15,438 nucleotides of DNA from Claveliimonas intestinigallinarum (GTDB lineage: Bacteria; Bacillota; Clostridia; Lachnospirales; Lachnospiraceae), in the NCBI GenBank assembly GCA_019115145.1, contig DXED01000002.1:1-15438 (forward strand), in the 5' to 3' direction. Made by a program: the position numbers and the translations under genes. Shown here one piece after another: positions 7,018-13,541 of this stretch; position 1 is the first letter of the stretch, and each line of letters begins with the position of its first letter. Under the pieces are notes generated by a model. That model saw only the letters and a program-made list of their open reading frames with translations. It was not told the origin of the DNA and did no database searches.

Positions 7018-8025
7018 GTGAAGAGAGCAGTCAGCATTATTGCAAAGGGAAGCTATCACATTGGAGGGAAAAAGGTGACCATTGAGGGGAGCGCCCCGAT
7101 CCAGACCAGCTTCTGGCCCGGGGGCCCGCCGGTGACCTATGACCCCAACGGAGATTTCCAGGCCGGGCAGATGTACGTGCAGTATACAAGGCTGGAGGAC
7201 CCGGTGGTCCCCTACCCGGTCTGCATGATCCACGGGGGCGGCTCCTCCGGCGCGCTGTGGGAGAGCACTCAGGACGGGCGGCCGGGGTGGGAATTCCGCT
7301 TTCTCCAGAATGGCTTCAATGTAAATGTGTCTGACGGCGTGGAGAGAGGGCGGTCCTCCTGGGCTCAGTTCCCGGAGATCAACCAGGGGCCGCCCATGTT
7401 CAACAGCTACGCGGAGCGGTGGACAACCTACCGTCTGGGGCCGAAATACGGCGTCCCCTACGAGGGAAGCCGATTCGACTACAGTAAATACGACCAGTTC
7501 ATGAAGCAGCATGTGCCCAGATGGACCACCTCCAACGCCATGGTGCAGGCGGCCTATGACGAGTACTTTGCCAGCATGAAGGAGGGCATGATCGTCATGG
7601 CACACAGCCAGGGCGGACTCTTTGCCCTGGAGGCTGCTCTCAAAAACGCGGAAAATGTCAGGGGCGTCATCCTGGTGGAGAGCTCCTCCAACATGGACGT
7701 GGACAAGGTGGACGTTTCGCCCTTTAAGGATATACCGTTTCTCTTTGTGTATGGAGACTTCCTGGGCGAGGAGTACTGTATCGACGGCTACAAGTGGCCC
7801 GGCGCGTTCGCCTGGGAGGACAGCATGCGCAGGCTTCACGAGTGGCTTCTGGAGCTGGGAGGGGACAGCACCTGGATGTCTCTGCCCGAGATGGGCATAA
7901 GAGGAAACACCCACGCCCTCATGATGGAGGACAACAGCGACCAGATTGCGGATCTCATCTGCGGGTGGATGAAGGAGCATATCTGCTCTGATAAATGCTT
8001 CCGTTTTCCTGGCGATATGTTATAA
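7018..8025 (+). CDS. Esterase-713-like alpha/beta hydrolase
   Basis: This 335-residue alpha/beta hydrolase is most like the bacterial esterase 713 family, as I remember it. Visible landmarks are an oxyanion-side HGGG (72-75), WESTQDGRPGW (81-91), ERGRSSW (109-115), the nucleophile elbow MAHSQGG with Ser197, Glu221 in VILVESSS as the likely acid, and His299 in MGIRGNTHALM. In this family the acid follows strand 6 and is glutamate, which fits here. There is no signal peptide, although the best-known member is periplasmic. The start is GTG 7018, with AGAGAGGTGA just upstream and only 18 bases after the regulator's stop, so the two are very probably cotranscribed. The natural substrate is unknown. 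The stop codon lies within a TATAAT promoter box for the next gene. Confidence 0.88.
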   Translation: MKRAVSIIAKGSYHIGGKKVTIEGSAPIQTSFWPGGPPVTYDPNGDFQAGQMYVQYTRLEDPVVPYPVCMIHGGGSSGALWESTQDGRPGWEFRFLQNGFNVNVSDGVERGRSSWAQFPEINQGPPMFNSYAERWTTYRLGPKYGVPYEGSRFDYSKYDQFMKQHVPRWTTSNAMVQAAYDEYFASMKEGMIVMAHSQGGLFALEAALKNAENVRGVILVESSSNMDVDKVDVSPFKDIPFLFVYGDFLGEEYCIDGYKWPGAFAWEDSMRRLHEWLLELGGDSTWMSLPEMGIRGNTHALMMEDNSDQIADLICGWMKEHICSDKCFRFPGDML

Positions 8026-8026
8026 T
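8018..8026 (+). promoter_or_regulatory. Extended -10 promoter overlapping the esterase stop codon
   Basis: TGTTATAAT (8018-8026) is a perfect extended -10 (TGn plus TATAAT) that contains the esterase's TAA stop (8023-8025). No good -35 is visible, which extended -10 promoters can tolerate. It would give the fusion gene an independent transcript with a leader of about 55 bases. Confidence 0.5.
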
Positions 8027-8088
8027 ATATGTATTTAACAAGAAGAAAGGGGACAGGAGGGCCGGTGCGCTCTCCTGCGGAGAAGGTT

Positions 8089-9711
8089 ATGAAGAGTTTA
8101 CTGATACTTGGGGCCGGCGGATTTGGCCATATGATCCAGGAGACCGCGCAGCTTCTGGGATATGAGAAGGCAGTGTTTCTTGACGACGCGGTGAGAGAGC
8201 CGGATGTGGTGGGAAAATGCTGCGACTATGAGAGCTTTCTGGGACAGTATGACACGGCTGTGGCAGCCCTGGGAGACAACAACATGCGCCTTTACTGGAC
8301 AGAGAAGCTGATGGAGGCGGGGTACAATGTGCCGGCCATCATCCATCCGTCGGCGGTGGTAAGCCCCAGTGCATCTATCGGAAGAGGGAGCTTTATTATG
8401 CAGAGGGCTATTGTCAACACCCACACAGTGGTGGAGCACGGAGTCCTCATCAACAGCGGCGCTGTGGTGGATCACGACTCCTACGTGGAGCGGGGCGCTC
8501 ACATTGGCCTGGGGAGTGTTGTGAAGGCGAACTGCCGCATTGCCTCAAAGGTGAAGGTGGAGGCCGGGGAAGTGATCTTCTCCACCAGAAGGAAGATTGA
8601 CGGCGTGGAGGACAGAAATCTGGAGGATGCCATCTACGCCTTTGGCTTTGGAAACAGGTGCAGCTATGTGAAGCCCTTTGGAGCCGGCCACATCAATGAG
8701 ACCTACGCGGTTTACATGCCCGGCCAGGATGGTGATGAGCTGTCCTATGTCCTACAGAGGGTGAACAGCAACGTATTTAAGGATCCGGCCGGAGTCATGG
8801 ACAATATCTTCGGCGTGACCGAGTATCTGAGAAATGTGATCCGCAGGGAGGGAGGAGACCCGGATCGGGAAACCCTCTCCTACATCAAGACAAAGAGCGG
8901 ATGTAACTACTTTGAGGACAGCGAGGGGGAGCCTTGGAGATGCTACAATTTCATCCCGGACTCTGTCTGCTACCAGCTTGTGGAGAAGCCGGAGCAGTTC
9001 TATCAGTCCGGCAGCAGCTTCGGCCATTTCCTGAAGCAGCTTTGCGACTATCCGGCATCCAGATTAAATGAGACGATCCCGGATTTCCACAACACGGTCA
9101 AGCGGTTTGATGCCTTCCAGGTCGCCCTGAAACGGGATCTGAAAAACCGTGCCGCTTCCTGTCAGCCGGAGATTGATTTTGCGCTGGACAGAGAGAAGGA
9201 CTGCGGTGTGCTGGTGGAGCAGCAGAACGCAGGCATCCTGCCCCTGCGGGTGACCCACAATGACACAAAGCTGAACAACATTCTTTTTGACGAGAAGACG
9301 GGGAAAGGGCTGTGCATCATCGATCTGGATACCATCATGCCAGGACTTGCGGCCAATGATTTCGGTGACTCCATACGCTTCGGCGCCGCCACGGCAGAGG
9401 AGGACGAGCCCAATCTGGATCTGATGCACTTTGACATTTCCCTCTACGAGCTGTATGTGAAGGGGTATCTGGAGGAGACGAAGGATGTTCTGACTGAGGC
9501 GGAGATAAAGAGCCTTCCCTGGGGTGCCCGGCTCATGACGCTGGAGTGCGGCATTCGCTTCCTGACAGATTATCTCCAGGGGGATACCTATTTCAAGACA
9601 GATTATCCGGAGCACAACCTGGTCCGGGCCAGGACACAGTTCCGTCTGGTGGATGAGATGGAGCAGCAGTTTGACCGCATGCAGGAGATTGTGGAAAAGT
9701 ATACAAAATAG
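8089..9711 (+). CDS. Fusion of NeuD/PglD-type sugar acyltransferase and NahK-like N-acetylhexosamine kinase
   Basis: This is a 540-residue two-domain protein. Residues 1-165 are a NeuD/PglD-type sugar O/N-acyltransferase: a Rossmann-like start (MKSLLILGAGGFGHMI), then a left-handed beta-helix of hexapeptide turns (HPSAVVSPSASIGRGSFI, NSGAVVDHDSYVERGAHIG). His129 lies at the position of the catalytic histidine of PglD. From about 185 the protein is an aminoglycoside-phosphotransferase-fold kinase of the NahK type: VKPFGAGHINETYAVYM as nucleotide loop, LQRVNSNVFKDPAGVMDNI, the catalytic loop THNDTKLNNILF (Asp392, Asn397) and CIIDLDTIMPGL with DFGDSIR. NahK phosphorylates GlcNAc or GalNAc at C1 in mucin and milk-sugar use. 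The start at ATG 8089 has GGAG 6 bases upstream and falls exactly at the first beta strand; ATG 8029 sits in the promoter. No frameshift is needed for the fusion. Substrates are inferred. Confidence 0.85.
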   Translation: MKSLLILGAGGFGHMIQETAQLLGYEKAVFLDDAVREPDVVGKCCDYESFLGQYDTAVAALGDNNMRLYWTEKLMEAGYNVPAIIHPSAVVSPSASIGRGSFIMQRAIVNTHTVVEHGVLINSGAVVDHDSYVERGAHIGLGSVVKANCRIASKVKVEAGEVIFSTRRKIDGVEDRNLEDAIYAFGFGNRCSYVKPFGAGHINETYAVYMPGQDGDELSYVLQRVNSNVFKDPAGVMDNIFGVTEYLRNVIRREGGDPDRETLSYIKTKSGCNYFEDSEGEPWRCYNFIPDSVCYQLVEKPEQFYQSGSSFGHFLKQLCDYPASRLNETIPDFHNTVKRFDAFQVALKRDLKNRAASCQPEIDFALDREKDCGVLVEQQNAGILPLRVTHNDTKLNNILFDEKTGKGLCIIDLDTIMPGLAANDFGDSIRFGAATAEEDEPNLDLMHFDISLYELYVKGYLEETKDVLTEAEIKSLPWGARLMTLECGIRFLTDYLQGDTYFKTDYPEHNLVRARTQFRLVDEMEQQFDRMQEIVEKYTK

Positions 9712-9742
9712 AGATACAGAATAAGAACTACAAAATAAAGAC

Positions 9743-9803
9743 AAAGGAGAAGAGCTCTCTTGAGAACCTTGCTTACACAGGTTCCCAGGAGCTCTTCTCC
9801 TTT
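9743..9803. terminator. Bidirectional terminator between convergent genes
   Basis: A perfect 15-bp repeat (AAAGGAGAAGAGCTC 9743-9757 with 9789-9803) contains an inner stem GAACCT/AGGTTC (9764-9769 with 9779-9784). T-rich tracts follow on both strands, so it can serve the kinase fusion (plus) and the selenoprotein gene (minus). Confidence 0.8.
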
Positions 9804-9808
9804 CTGCT

Positions 9809-10105
9809 TTATGTGGAATAAATCCCGTTTACAGTAATCTTTTTGAAAAAGCGGGAGAGACCGAGGGTCACGGTGTCGGCCGTGCGCAGCGGCTCCCGGT
9901 AGATCAGGACCTCGCCAAAATCGTGGGCGAAGCTCTGAAAGCCATTTTCTTTCAGGGAGGCCGCCTCATCCGGATCGGCAAACCTTGCCGATATATTCAG
10001 CATCGGGCCGCCTCACGTGGCGCACACGTGAGGGCTGATCAGGATGTGGCTAAGTCCCTTTTCCTTCATGTGCTCGGTCAGCCGTTTATCCAGCTTCACT
10101 TTCAT
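9809..10105 (-). CDS. Candidate small selenoprotein (CxxU motif, in-frame UGA at 10015-10013)
   Basis: Reading from ATG 10105 gives 98 residues if UGA at 10015-10013 is decoded as selenocysteine (residue 31): MKVKLDKRLTEHMKEKGL, then HILISPHVCATUGGPMLN and further sequence to GLSRFFKKITVNGIYST. Conventional reading would call only the last 64 residues from ATG 10003, which has no ribosome binding site. Both sides of the UGA look like one protein: an N-terminal amphipathic helix, a beta strand, CxxUGG, and a beta-rich tail. The spacing C28-A-T-U31 matches redox CxxU motifs of selenoproteins. A hairpin 20 bases downstream fits the bacterial SECIS rules. GGATGG lies 6 bases before the start. The size and CxxU-GG pattern recall small HesB-like or similar clostridial (seleno)proteins, but I cannot assign a family. 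The alternative is a pseudogene with a nonsense mutation. It is the only gene between the terminator at 9743-9803 and purC. Confidence 0.72.
9974..9992 (-). promoter_or_regulatory. Bacterial SECIS hairpin
   Basis: On the minus strand ATCGGCAA-GGT-TTGCCGAT is a perfect 8-bp stem with a 3-base loop (or a 7-bp stem with loop AGGTT). The stem begins 20 bases and the loop 28 bases after the UGA at 10015-10013. The published bacterial SECIS model asks for a loop with an early G, 16-37 bases past the UGA, and this fits. The top resembles the E. coli fdhF element (stem GC, loop AGGUCU). It lies within the coding region. Confidence 0.7.
10011..10033 (-). repeat. 9-bp inverted repeat containing the UGA codon
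   Basis: CCTCACGTG (10011-10019) and CACGTGAGG (10025-10033) form a perfect 9-bp stem around a 5-base loop. On the mRNA the UGA at 10015-10013 lies in the 3' arm. The hairpin would sit just upstream of, and partly over, the selenocysteine codon. Confidence 0.7.
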
Positions 10106-10131
10106 GATCATCCATCCCTTCTGTAAGTATT

Positions 10132-10160
10132 ATTGTAACTGTATTGTACAGAAAAAACAA
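10132..10160 (-). promoter_or_regulatory. Possible promoter of the selenoprotein gene
   Basis: On the minus strand TTGTTT (10160-10155), a 17-base spacer and TACAAT (10137-10132) precede the start at 10105. The spacer contains a small dyad, CTGTA-TTG-TACAG (10139-10151), and a second TACAAT (10148-10143). I see no strong terminator between this point and purC, so read-through from purC is also possible. Confidence 0.4.
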
Positions 10161-10237
10161 AAGGAATTCTGTGACAAGGTTACACTTTCAGAAAGAGCGC
10201 GGTCTGAAGGCCTGGTTACAGCTGACTTGCAGCCGAT

Positions 10238-11098
10238 CTACAGCTTCTCCCCTGTCAGCATCTCGTATGCCTGCAGGTACTTGTCAATGGTCTTCTGCAC
10301 GATGTCGTCCGGCAGAGTCCAGTCATTGTCCGGGTTGGCTTTCAGCCAGTCGCGGGCAAACTGCTTGTCAAAGGAGGGCTGTCCGTGTCCCGGCTCATAC
10401 CCCTCTGCGGGCCAGAAGCGGGAGCTGTCCGGTGTCAGCATCTCGTCGCCCAGGACAATGTTGCCTTCCTCGTCCAGGCCGAATTCGAATTTGGTGTCCG
10501 CGATGATGATCCCCTTTGTCAGCGCGTAATCAGCGCATTTCTTGTAGAGGGCGATAGTGTAATCCCGGAGACGGGCCGCGTACTCCTCGCCTTTTCCCGG
10601 GAAATATTTCTCCAGGTGGGCAATGCTCTGCTCGTAGGAAATGTTCTCGTCGTGGTCGCCGATCTCTGCCTTTGTGGACGGTGTGTAGATGGGCTCAGGC
10701 AGCTTGTCGGACTCCTTCAGGCCCTCGGGCAGCTTGATGCCGCACACAGTGCCGTCCTTCTGGTAGCTGGCCCAGCCGCTTCCCGTGATGTAGCCCCGGA
10801 CAATGCACTCGATGGGGAGCATTTCCAGCTTGCGGCACATCATGCTGTTGCCGTCAAATCTGGGCTGCTGGAAGAACTCCGGCATGTCCTTTACGTCTGT
10901 GGAGAGCATGTGGTTGGGCAGGATGTCCTGGGTCATATTGAACCAGAATTTGGACATCTGTGTCAGCACAGTCCCCTTCTTGGTCACTTCATTTTTAAGG
11001 ATCACGTCAAAGCAGCTGATACGGTCTGTCGCGACCATGATCAGGCTGTCGCCGTTGTCGTAGATCTCGCGTACTTTTCCTTCTTTGATTGGCTTCAT
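10238..11098 (-). CDS. purC: Phosphoribosylaminoimidazole-succinocarboxamide synthase (SAICAR synthetase)
   Basis: PurC (EC 6.3.2.6) joins aspartate to CAIR with ATP in de novo purine synthesis. The 286-residue product shows the family landmarks: EGKVREIYDNGDSLIMVATD and RISCFDVIL at the N terminus, ECIVRGYITGSGW (CAIR-side loop), IIADTKFEFG (signature 2) and LGDEMLTPDSSRFW near the C terminus. It is longer than the roughly 235-residue B. subtilis enzyme, like other long-form SAICAR synthetases. The start is ATG 11098, with GAGGT seven bases upstream. It stands alone instead of in a purine operon. No purine riboswitch is recognisable in its leader, which has a good extended -10 promoter. Confidence 0.96.
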   Translation of the reverse strand: MKPIKEGKVREIYDNGDSLIMVATDRISCFDVILKNEVTKKGTVLTQMSKFWFNMTQDILPNHMLSTDVKDMPEFFQQPRFDGNSMMCRKLEMLPIECIVRGYITGSGWASYQKDGTVCGIKLPEGLKESDKLPEPIYTPSTKAEIGDHDENISYEQSIAHLEKYFPGKGEEYAARLRDYTIALYKKCADYALTKGIIIADTKFEFGLDEEGNIVLGDEMLTPDSSRFWPAEGYEPGHGQPSFDKQFARDWLKANPDNDWTLPDDIVQKTIDKYLQAYEMLTGEKL

Positions 11099-11138
11099 AT
11101 TCGATACCTCATTTCTATGATCTGTTGATACTAAAGAG

Positions 11139-11147
11139 ATTATAACA
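11139..11147 (-). promoter_or_regulatory. purC promoter (extended -10)
   Basis: On the minus strand TGTTATAAT (11147-11139) is a consensus extended -10, about 40 bases before the purC start. The upstream DNA is very AT-rich; no clear -35 is seen. Confidence 0.6.
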
Positions 11148-11249
11148 CAAAAATTATTATTTGCTCTAATTTTTACATATTCTTTTATTAGCTTTTATAA
11201 TAAGTGCTTATAATCATCCCAATAACGCGCCGGCAGTCGGATTGCCCTC

Positions 11250-11277
11250 TTGTAAATCAGTGCTGTTGTGATAAGAT
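11250..11277 (+). promoter_or_regulatory. Promoter of the CDCPAC small-protein gene
   Basis: TTGTAA (11250-11255), a 16-base spacer and TAAGAT (11272-11277) preceded by TGA (an extended -10) lie 33 bases before the start codon at 11311. Confidence 0.5.
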
Positions 11278-11310
11278 AGAGACAGAAAAAAGAAAAGGAA
11301 GGTGTCTGAT

Positions 11311-11667
11311 ATGACCAGAGAAGTAAAAGACTATGTTACAGAGAAAACCCATGAGCTGATGGAGGCACAAACCTGCAGCAAGGAGGCAAAGGAGGCTGCC
11401 CAGGCATGGCTTGACGCTGTGGGGACAGAAGGGGAGGCCGAGGAGACAAAGAAATATATCGCTGAGCTGGAGGCGGACATCATGCCTCTGGACAACCTGA
11501 TCGCCTTTGCGGAGTCTGACATGGGCGCCAAGGTGTTCGGAGACAATGCGGGAGGTGTGGCAGAGCACGGAAGAGAGCTCAAGGCTGCCGGGAAAAAGTA
11601 CTGTGATTGTCCGGCCTGCGCGGCTGTGGAGGCTATCCTGGCGAAGAAAGAGGAGATGCTGGCCTGA
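11311..11667 (+). CDS. Small cysteine-motif protein (family often mislabelled molecular chaperone Hsp90)
   Basis: This is a 118-residue, mostly helical acidic protein (MTREVKDYVTEKTHELMEAQ...) with no signal peptide. Near the C terminus it has KYCDCPACAAVEAILAKKEE, a CxCxxC cluster that could bind a metal or take part in redox chemistry. I recognise it as a small protein common in Lachnospiraceae and related Clostridia that automatic annotation calls 'molecular chaperone Hsp90'. It has none of the Hsp90 ATPase motifs and is far too short, so that name should not be trusted. ATG 11311 is chosen over GTG 11302 because AAGGAAGG ends 8 bases before it. Its function is unknown. It heads a plus-strand run that continues with a DUF6472-type gene and a NagZ-like gene. 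Confidence 0.82.
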   Translation: MTREVKDYVTEKTHELMEAQTCSKEAKEAAQAWLDAVGTEGEAEETKKYIAELEADIMPLDNLIAFAESDMGAKVFGDNAGGVAEHGRELKAAGKKYCDCPACAAVEAILAKKEEMLA

Positions 11668-11753
11668 GTAGGCAGGGCAACACGTATCTGAAGCCGGGAG
11701 AGAGGTCCGAAACTACATTTCCCGACGGAAATCAAATGAAAACAGGAGCAAGT

Positions 11754-11948
11754 ATGGCAGATAAGAAGAAAACGGTCCGGAGCTGTGCAGATTGTACCTA
11801 CTACAGCTACGATGAGGAGTACGGCGGCTATGTCTGCGATGTGAACATGGACGAGGACGAGTATGTCCGGCTCATATCGGACAGCCGCTATGCCTGTCCC
11901 TACTACCGCAGCGGGGATGATTACAGGATCGTACGAAAACAAATGTAA
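11754..11948 (+). CDS. DUF6472-type small four-cysteine protein
   Basis: This is a 64-residue protein. It has a basic start (MADKKKTV), then RSCADCTYYSYDEEYGGYVC, an acidic turn DVNMDEDEYVR, and DSRYACPYYRSGDDYRIVRK. The four cysteines, CxxC followed by two single Cys, suggest a small zinc or Fe-S knuckle; this is inference. The pattern matches the short DUF6472 proteins I associate with Lachnospiraceae. AGGAG lies about 6 bases before ATG 11754, which makes that start better than the in-frame ATG 18 bases upstream (11736). It sits 86 bases after the CDCPAC protein and 14 bases before the NagZ-like gene, so it is probably cotranscribed with the latter. The role is unknown. Confidence 0.8.
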   Translation: MADKKKTVRSCADCTYYSYDEEYGGYVCDVNMDEDEYVRLISDSRYACPYYRSGDDYRIVRKQM

Positions 11949-11962
11949 GGGAATAGGGTAAG

Positions 11963-13255
11963 ATGATGAGAAGACAGGGAAGAAGCTCCTCCGCAAAGAA
12001 AAAGGCGGCGCTGGCGGTCCTTGGTATCCTGCTGGCGGCGGCGCTGTGCGGGGCGGCCTGGATACTCCTGAGAGGCGGCGGACAGGGGAAAACAGACACG
12101 GCCGGGACAGACCAGGACGGCCGGCAGGCAGAGGAAGAGGGACGGCCGGCAGAGGAGGACGATGCAGCCGGGGAAGAGACCGAGGATCAGACCCCGGAGG
12201 AGCAGCTGGCGGCGAGAGTGCAGGAGACGCTGGATGGGATGACACTGGAAGAAAAAGTGAACCAGCTCTTCATGGTGACGCCGGAGCAGCTGACGGGAGT
12301 GGGCACGGCTGTGCAGGCGGGGGAGGCTACCAGGGCGGCCCTTGAGCAGCACCCGGTAGGGGGTGTGATCTATTTTGCCCAGAATCTGCAGAGCCCGGAC
12401 CAGACCCGGCAGATGCTGGCTAATACAAGCCAGTATGGGGAGGAGGCCGCGGGCTTTCCTATATTCCTCTCCGTAGACGAGGAGGGAGGCCAGGTGTCCA
12501 GGATTGCCTCAAATCCTGCCTTCCAGGTTCCGTCCTTTGAGTACATGAGCCAGGTGGGGCAGAGAGGAAATACCCAGGAGGCCTATGACATCGGGAGTCA
12601 GATCGGGGCCTACCTGCGGGACCTGGGCTTTAATATGGATGCGGCGCCGGATGCGGATGTGCTGACCAACCCTGCCAACGAGGTGGTGAAATACCGCTCC
12701 TTCGGGGCGGATCCCCAGCTTGTGGCCTCTATGGCGGAGGCGGAGCTGCAGGGGCTTCGGGAGCAGGGCATCATCGGCATGTACAAGCATTTTCCGGGCC
12801 ACGGAGGGACCACGGCGGACTCCCACCAGGGGTATGCCTATGTGGAGGAAAATCTGGAGCAGCTCATGAGCCAGGCGCTGGTGCCCTTTCAGGACGGCAT
12901 CGACAAGGGGGTGCAGGTCATCATGGTGAGCCATATTGCCTGCCCCAACGTGACAGGAGACAATACGCCGGCCACGCTGTCTTCCGTGATGATCACGGAT
13001 GTGCTGCGCGGTCAGATGGGATTTGACGGGATGGTCATGACAGACGCCCTCAATATGGGAGCCATCACCTCGCAGTACTCCTCCGCCGACGCGGCGGTGA
13101 AGGCACTGCAGGCGGGAGTGGACATGCTGCTCATGCCGGAGGATTTTGAGAGTGCCTTCCAGGGAGTGCTCCAGGCGGTCAGCGACGGACGGCTGACAGA
13201 AGAGCGGATAGACCAGTCTGTGGAGAGGATACTGAGGATCAAGCTCTCCATGTGA
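11963..13255 (+). CDS. Membrane-anchored NagZ-like beta-N-acetylhexosaminidase (GH3)
   Basis: This is a 430-residue glycoside hydrolase family 3 enzyme of the NagZ group, which releases beta-linked GlcNAc, usually from peptidoglycan fragments. A basic N terminus and one hydrophobic segment (about 15-36) would anchor it outside the membrane. An acidic, low-complexity linker rich in Glu/Asp/Gly/Ala (about 38-80) follows, then the TIM-barrel catalytic domain. Diagnostic motifs are FLSVDEEGGQVSR (168-180), YKHFPGHGGTTADSHQG (274-290), whose Asp286-Ser-His288 is the NagZ acid/base dyad, and GMVMTDALNMGAI with nucleophile Asp361. The second GH3 domain is absent, as usual for NagZ. No lipobox cysteine is convincing. 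The ribosome binding site is weak (AAGGGA about 10 bases upstream). The gene closely follows the DUF6472-type gene. Confidence 0.93.
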   Translation: MMRRQGRSSSAKKKAALAVLGILLAAALCGAAWILLRGGGQGKTDTAGTDQDGRQAEEEGRPAEEDDAAGEETEDQTPEEQLAARVQETLDGMTLEEKVNQLFMVTPEQLTGVGTAVQAGEATRAALEQHPVGGVIYFAQNLQSPDQTRQMLANTSQYGEEAAGFPIFLSVDEEGGQVSRIASNPAFQVPSFEYMSQVGQRGNTQEAYDIGSQIGAYLRDLGFNMDAAPDADVLTNPANEVVKYRSFGADPQLVASMAEAELQGLREQGIIGMYKHFPGHGGTTADSHQGYAYVEENLEQLMSQALVPFQDGIDKGVQVIMVSHIACPNVTGDNTPATLSSVMITDVLRGQMGFDGMVMTDALNMGAITSQYSSADAAVKALQAGVDMLLMPEDFESAFQGVLQAVSDGRLTEERIDQSVERILRIKLSM

Positions 13256-13303
13256 CCCCTCCGCGTGTTGGACATGCTCCTGAAAAGTAAATAAGAGCGC
13301 AAA

Positions 13304-13349
13304 GAAAATCCACTGTATCTTTTGATCTTTAAAGGTACAGTGGATTTTC
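13304..13349. terminator. Strong hairpin terminator
   Basis: GAAAATCCACTGTA (13304-13317) pairs perfectly with 13336-13349, and the stem continues inward for six more pairs including one G-U, about 20 bp in all, with an 8-base loop. On the minus strand the 3' arm ends in TTTTC followed by TTTGCG; on the plus strand the tail is poorer. It can close the NagZ-like transcript and, better, a minus-strand transcript from 13535. Confidence 0.75.
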
Positions 13350-13535
13350 AGCTTATTCCATCCATTGGAATTTACCTCCTTATTTACTTGATATCTATTT
13401 GAAACTATTATCTCAAATAGTGAATTTTTTGGATTTAAATTACTTTCCCATTGGTCTTTACCTCTTTCATTAGTTTTGTTGATAATTTGGATTTAAGATT
13501 AAGTTTTCGGTGGTCCGTCCTCCTTTTCTTTTGTT
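13304..13535 (-). ncRNA. Candidate small RNA of about 230 nt with repeated Shine-Dalgarno-like motifs
   Basis: This minus-strand interval runs from a near-consensus promoter to a strong hairpin and contains no gene of useful length. It has three imperfect repeats: AGGAGG at 13524-13519, GAGG at 13464-13461 and AGGAGG at 13380-13375. Each is followed by a short spacer, a GACC/TTCC-type box and, in the last two, CCAATGG. The first two also share TTAAATCCAAA. An 8-bp hairpin, CTATTTGA/TCAAATAG, separates repeats two and three. Repeats two and three could in principle translate tiny ORFs (MGK at 13451-13440; MDGIS at 13365-13348), each 9 bases after its SD. Downstream lies only a convergent gene, so it is not an mRNA leader. 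GGA-rich loops could bind CsrA or compete for ribosomes; both ideas are speculation. I do not recognise a known RNA family. Confidence 0.5.
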
Positions 13536-13541
13536 GTCATT

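Noticed and set aside
6958..7980. 340-residue minus-strand frame opposite the esterase
   Set aside because: The esterase on the other strand has a full catalytic triad and SD; this frame has His/Leu/Pro-rich shadow composition.
8029..8088. ATG 8029 as the start of the acyltransferase-kinase fusion
   Set aside because: It lies next to the -10 box, has no ribosome binding site, and the conserved fold begins at ATG 8089, which has GGAG.
9064..9744. 226-residue minus-strand frame opposite the kinase domain
   Set aside because: It is a shadow of the NahK-like catalytic region.
9809..10003. A free-standing 64-residue protein starting at ATG 10003
   Set aside because: It lacks a ribosome binding site, and coding-like sequence with a better start continues upstream through the UGA followed by a SECIS-like hairpin.
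11099..11200. Purine riboswitch in front of purC
   Set aside because: The short AT-rich leader has no purine aptamer core and no terminator.
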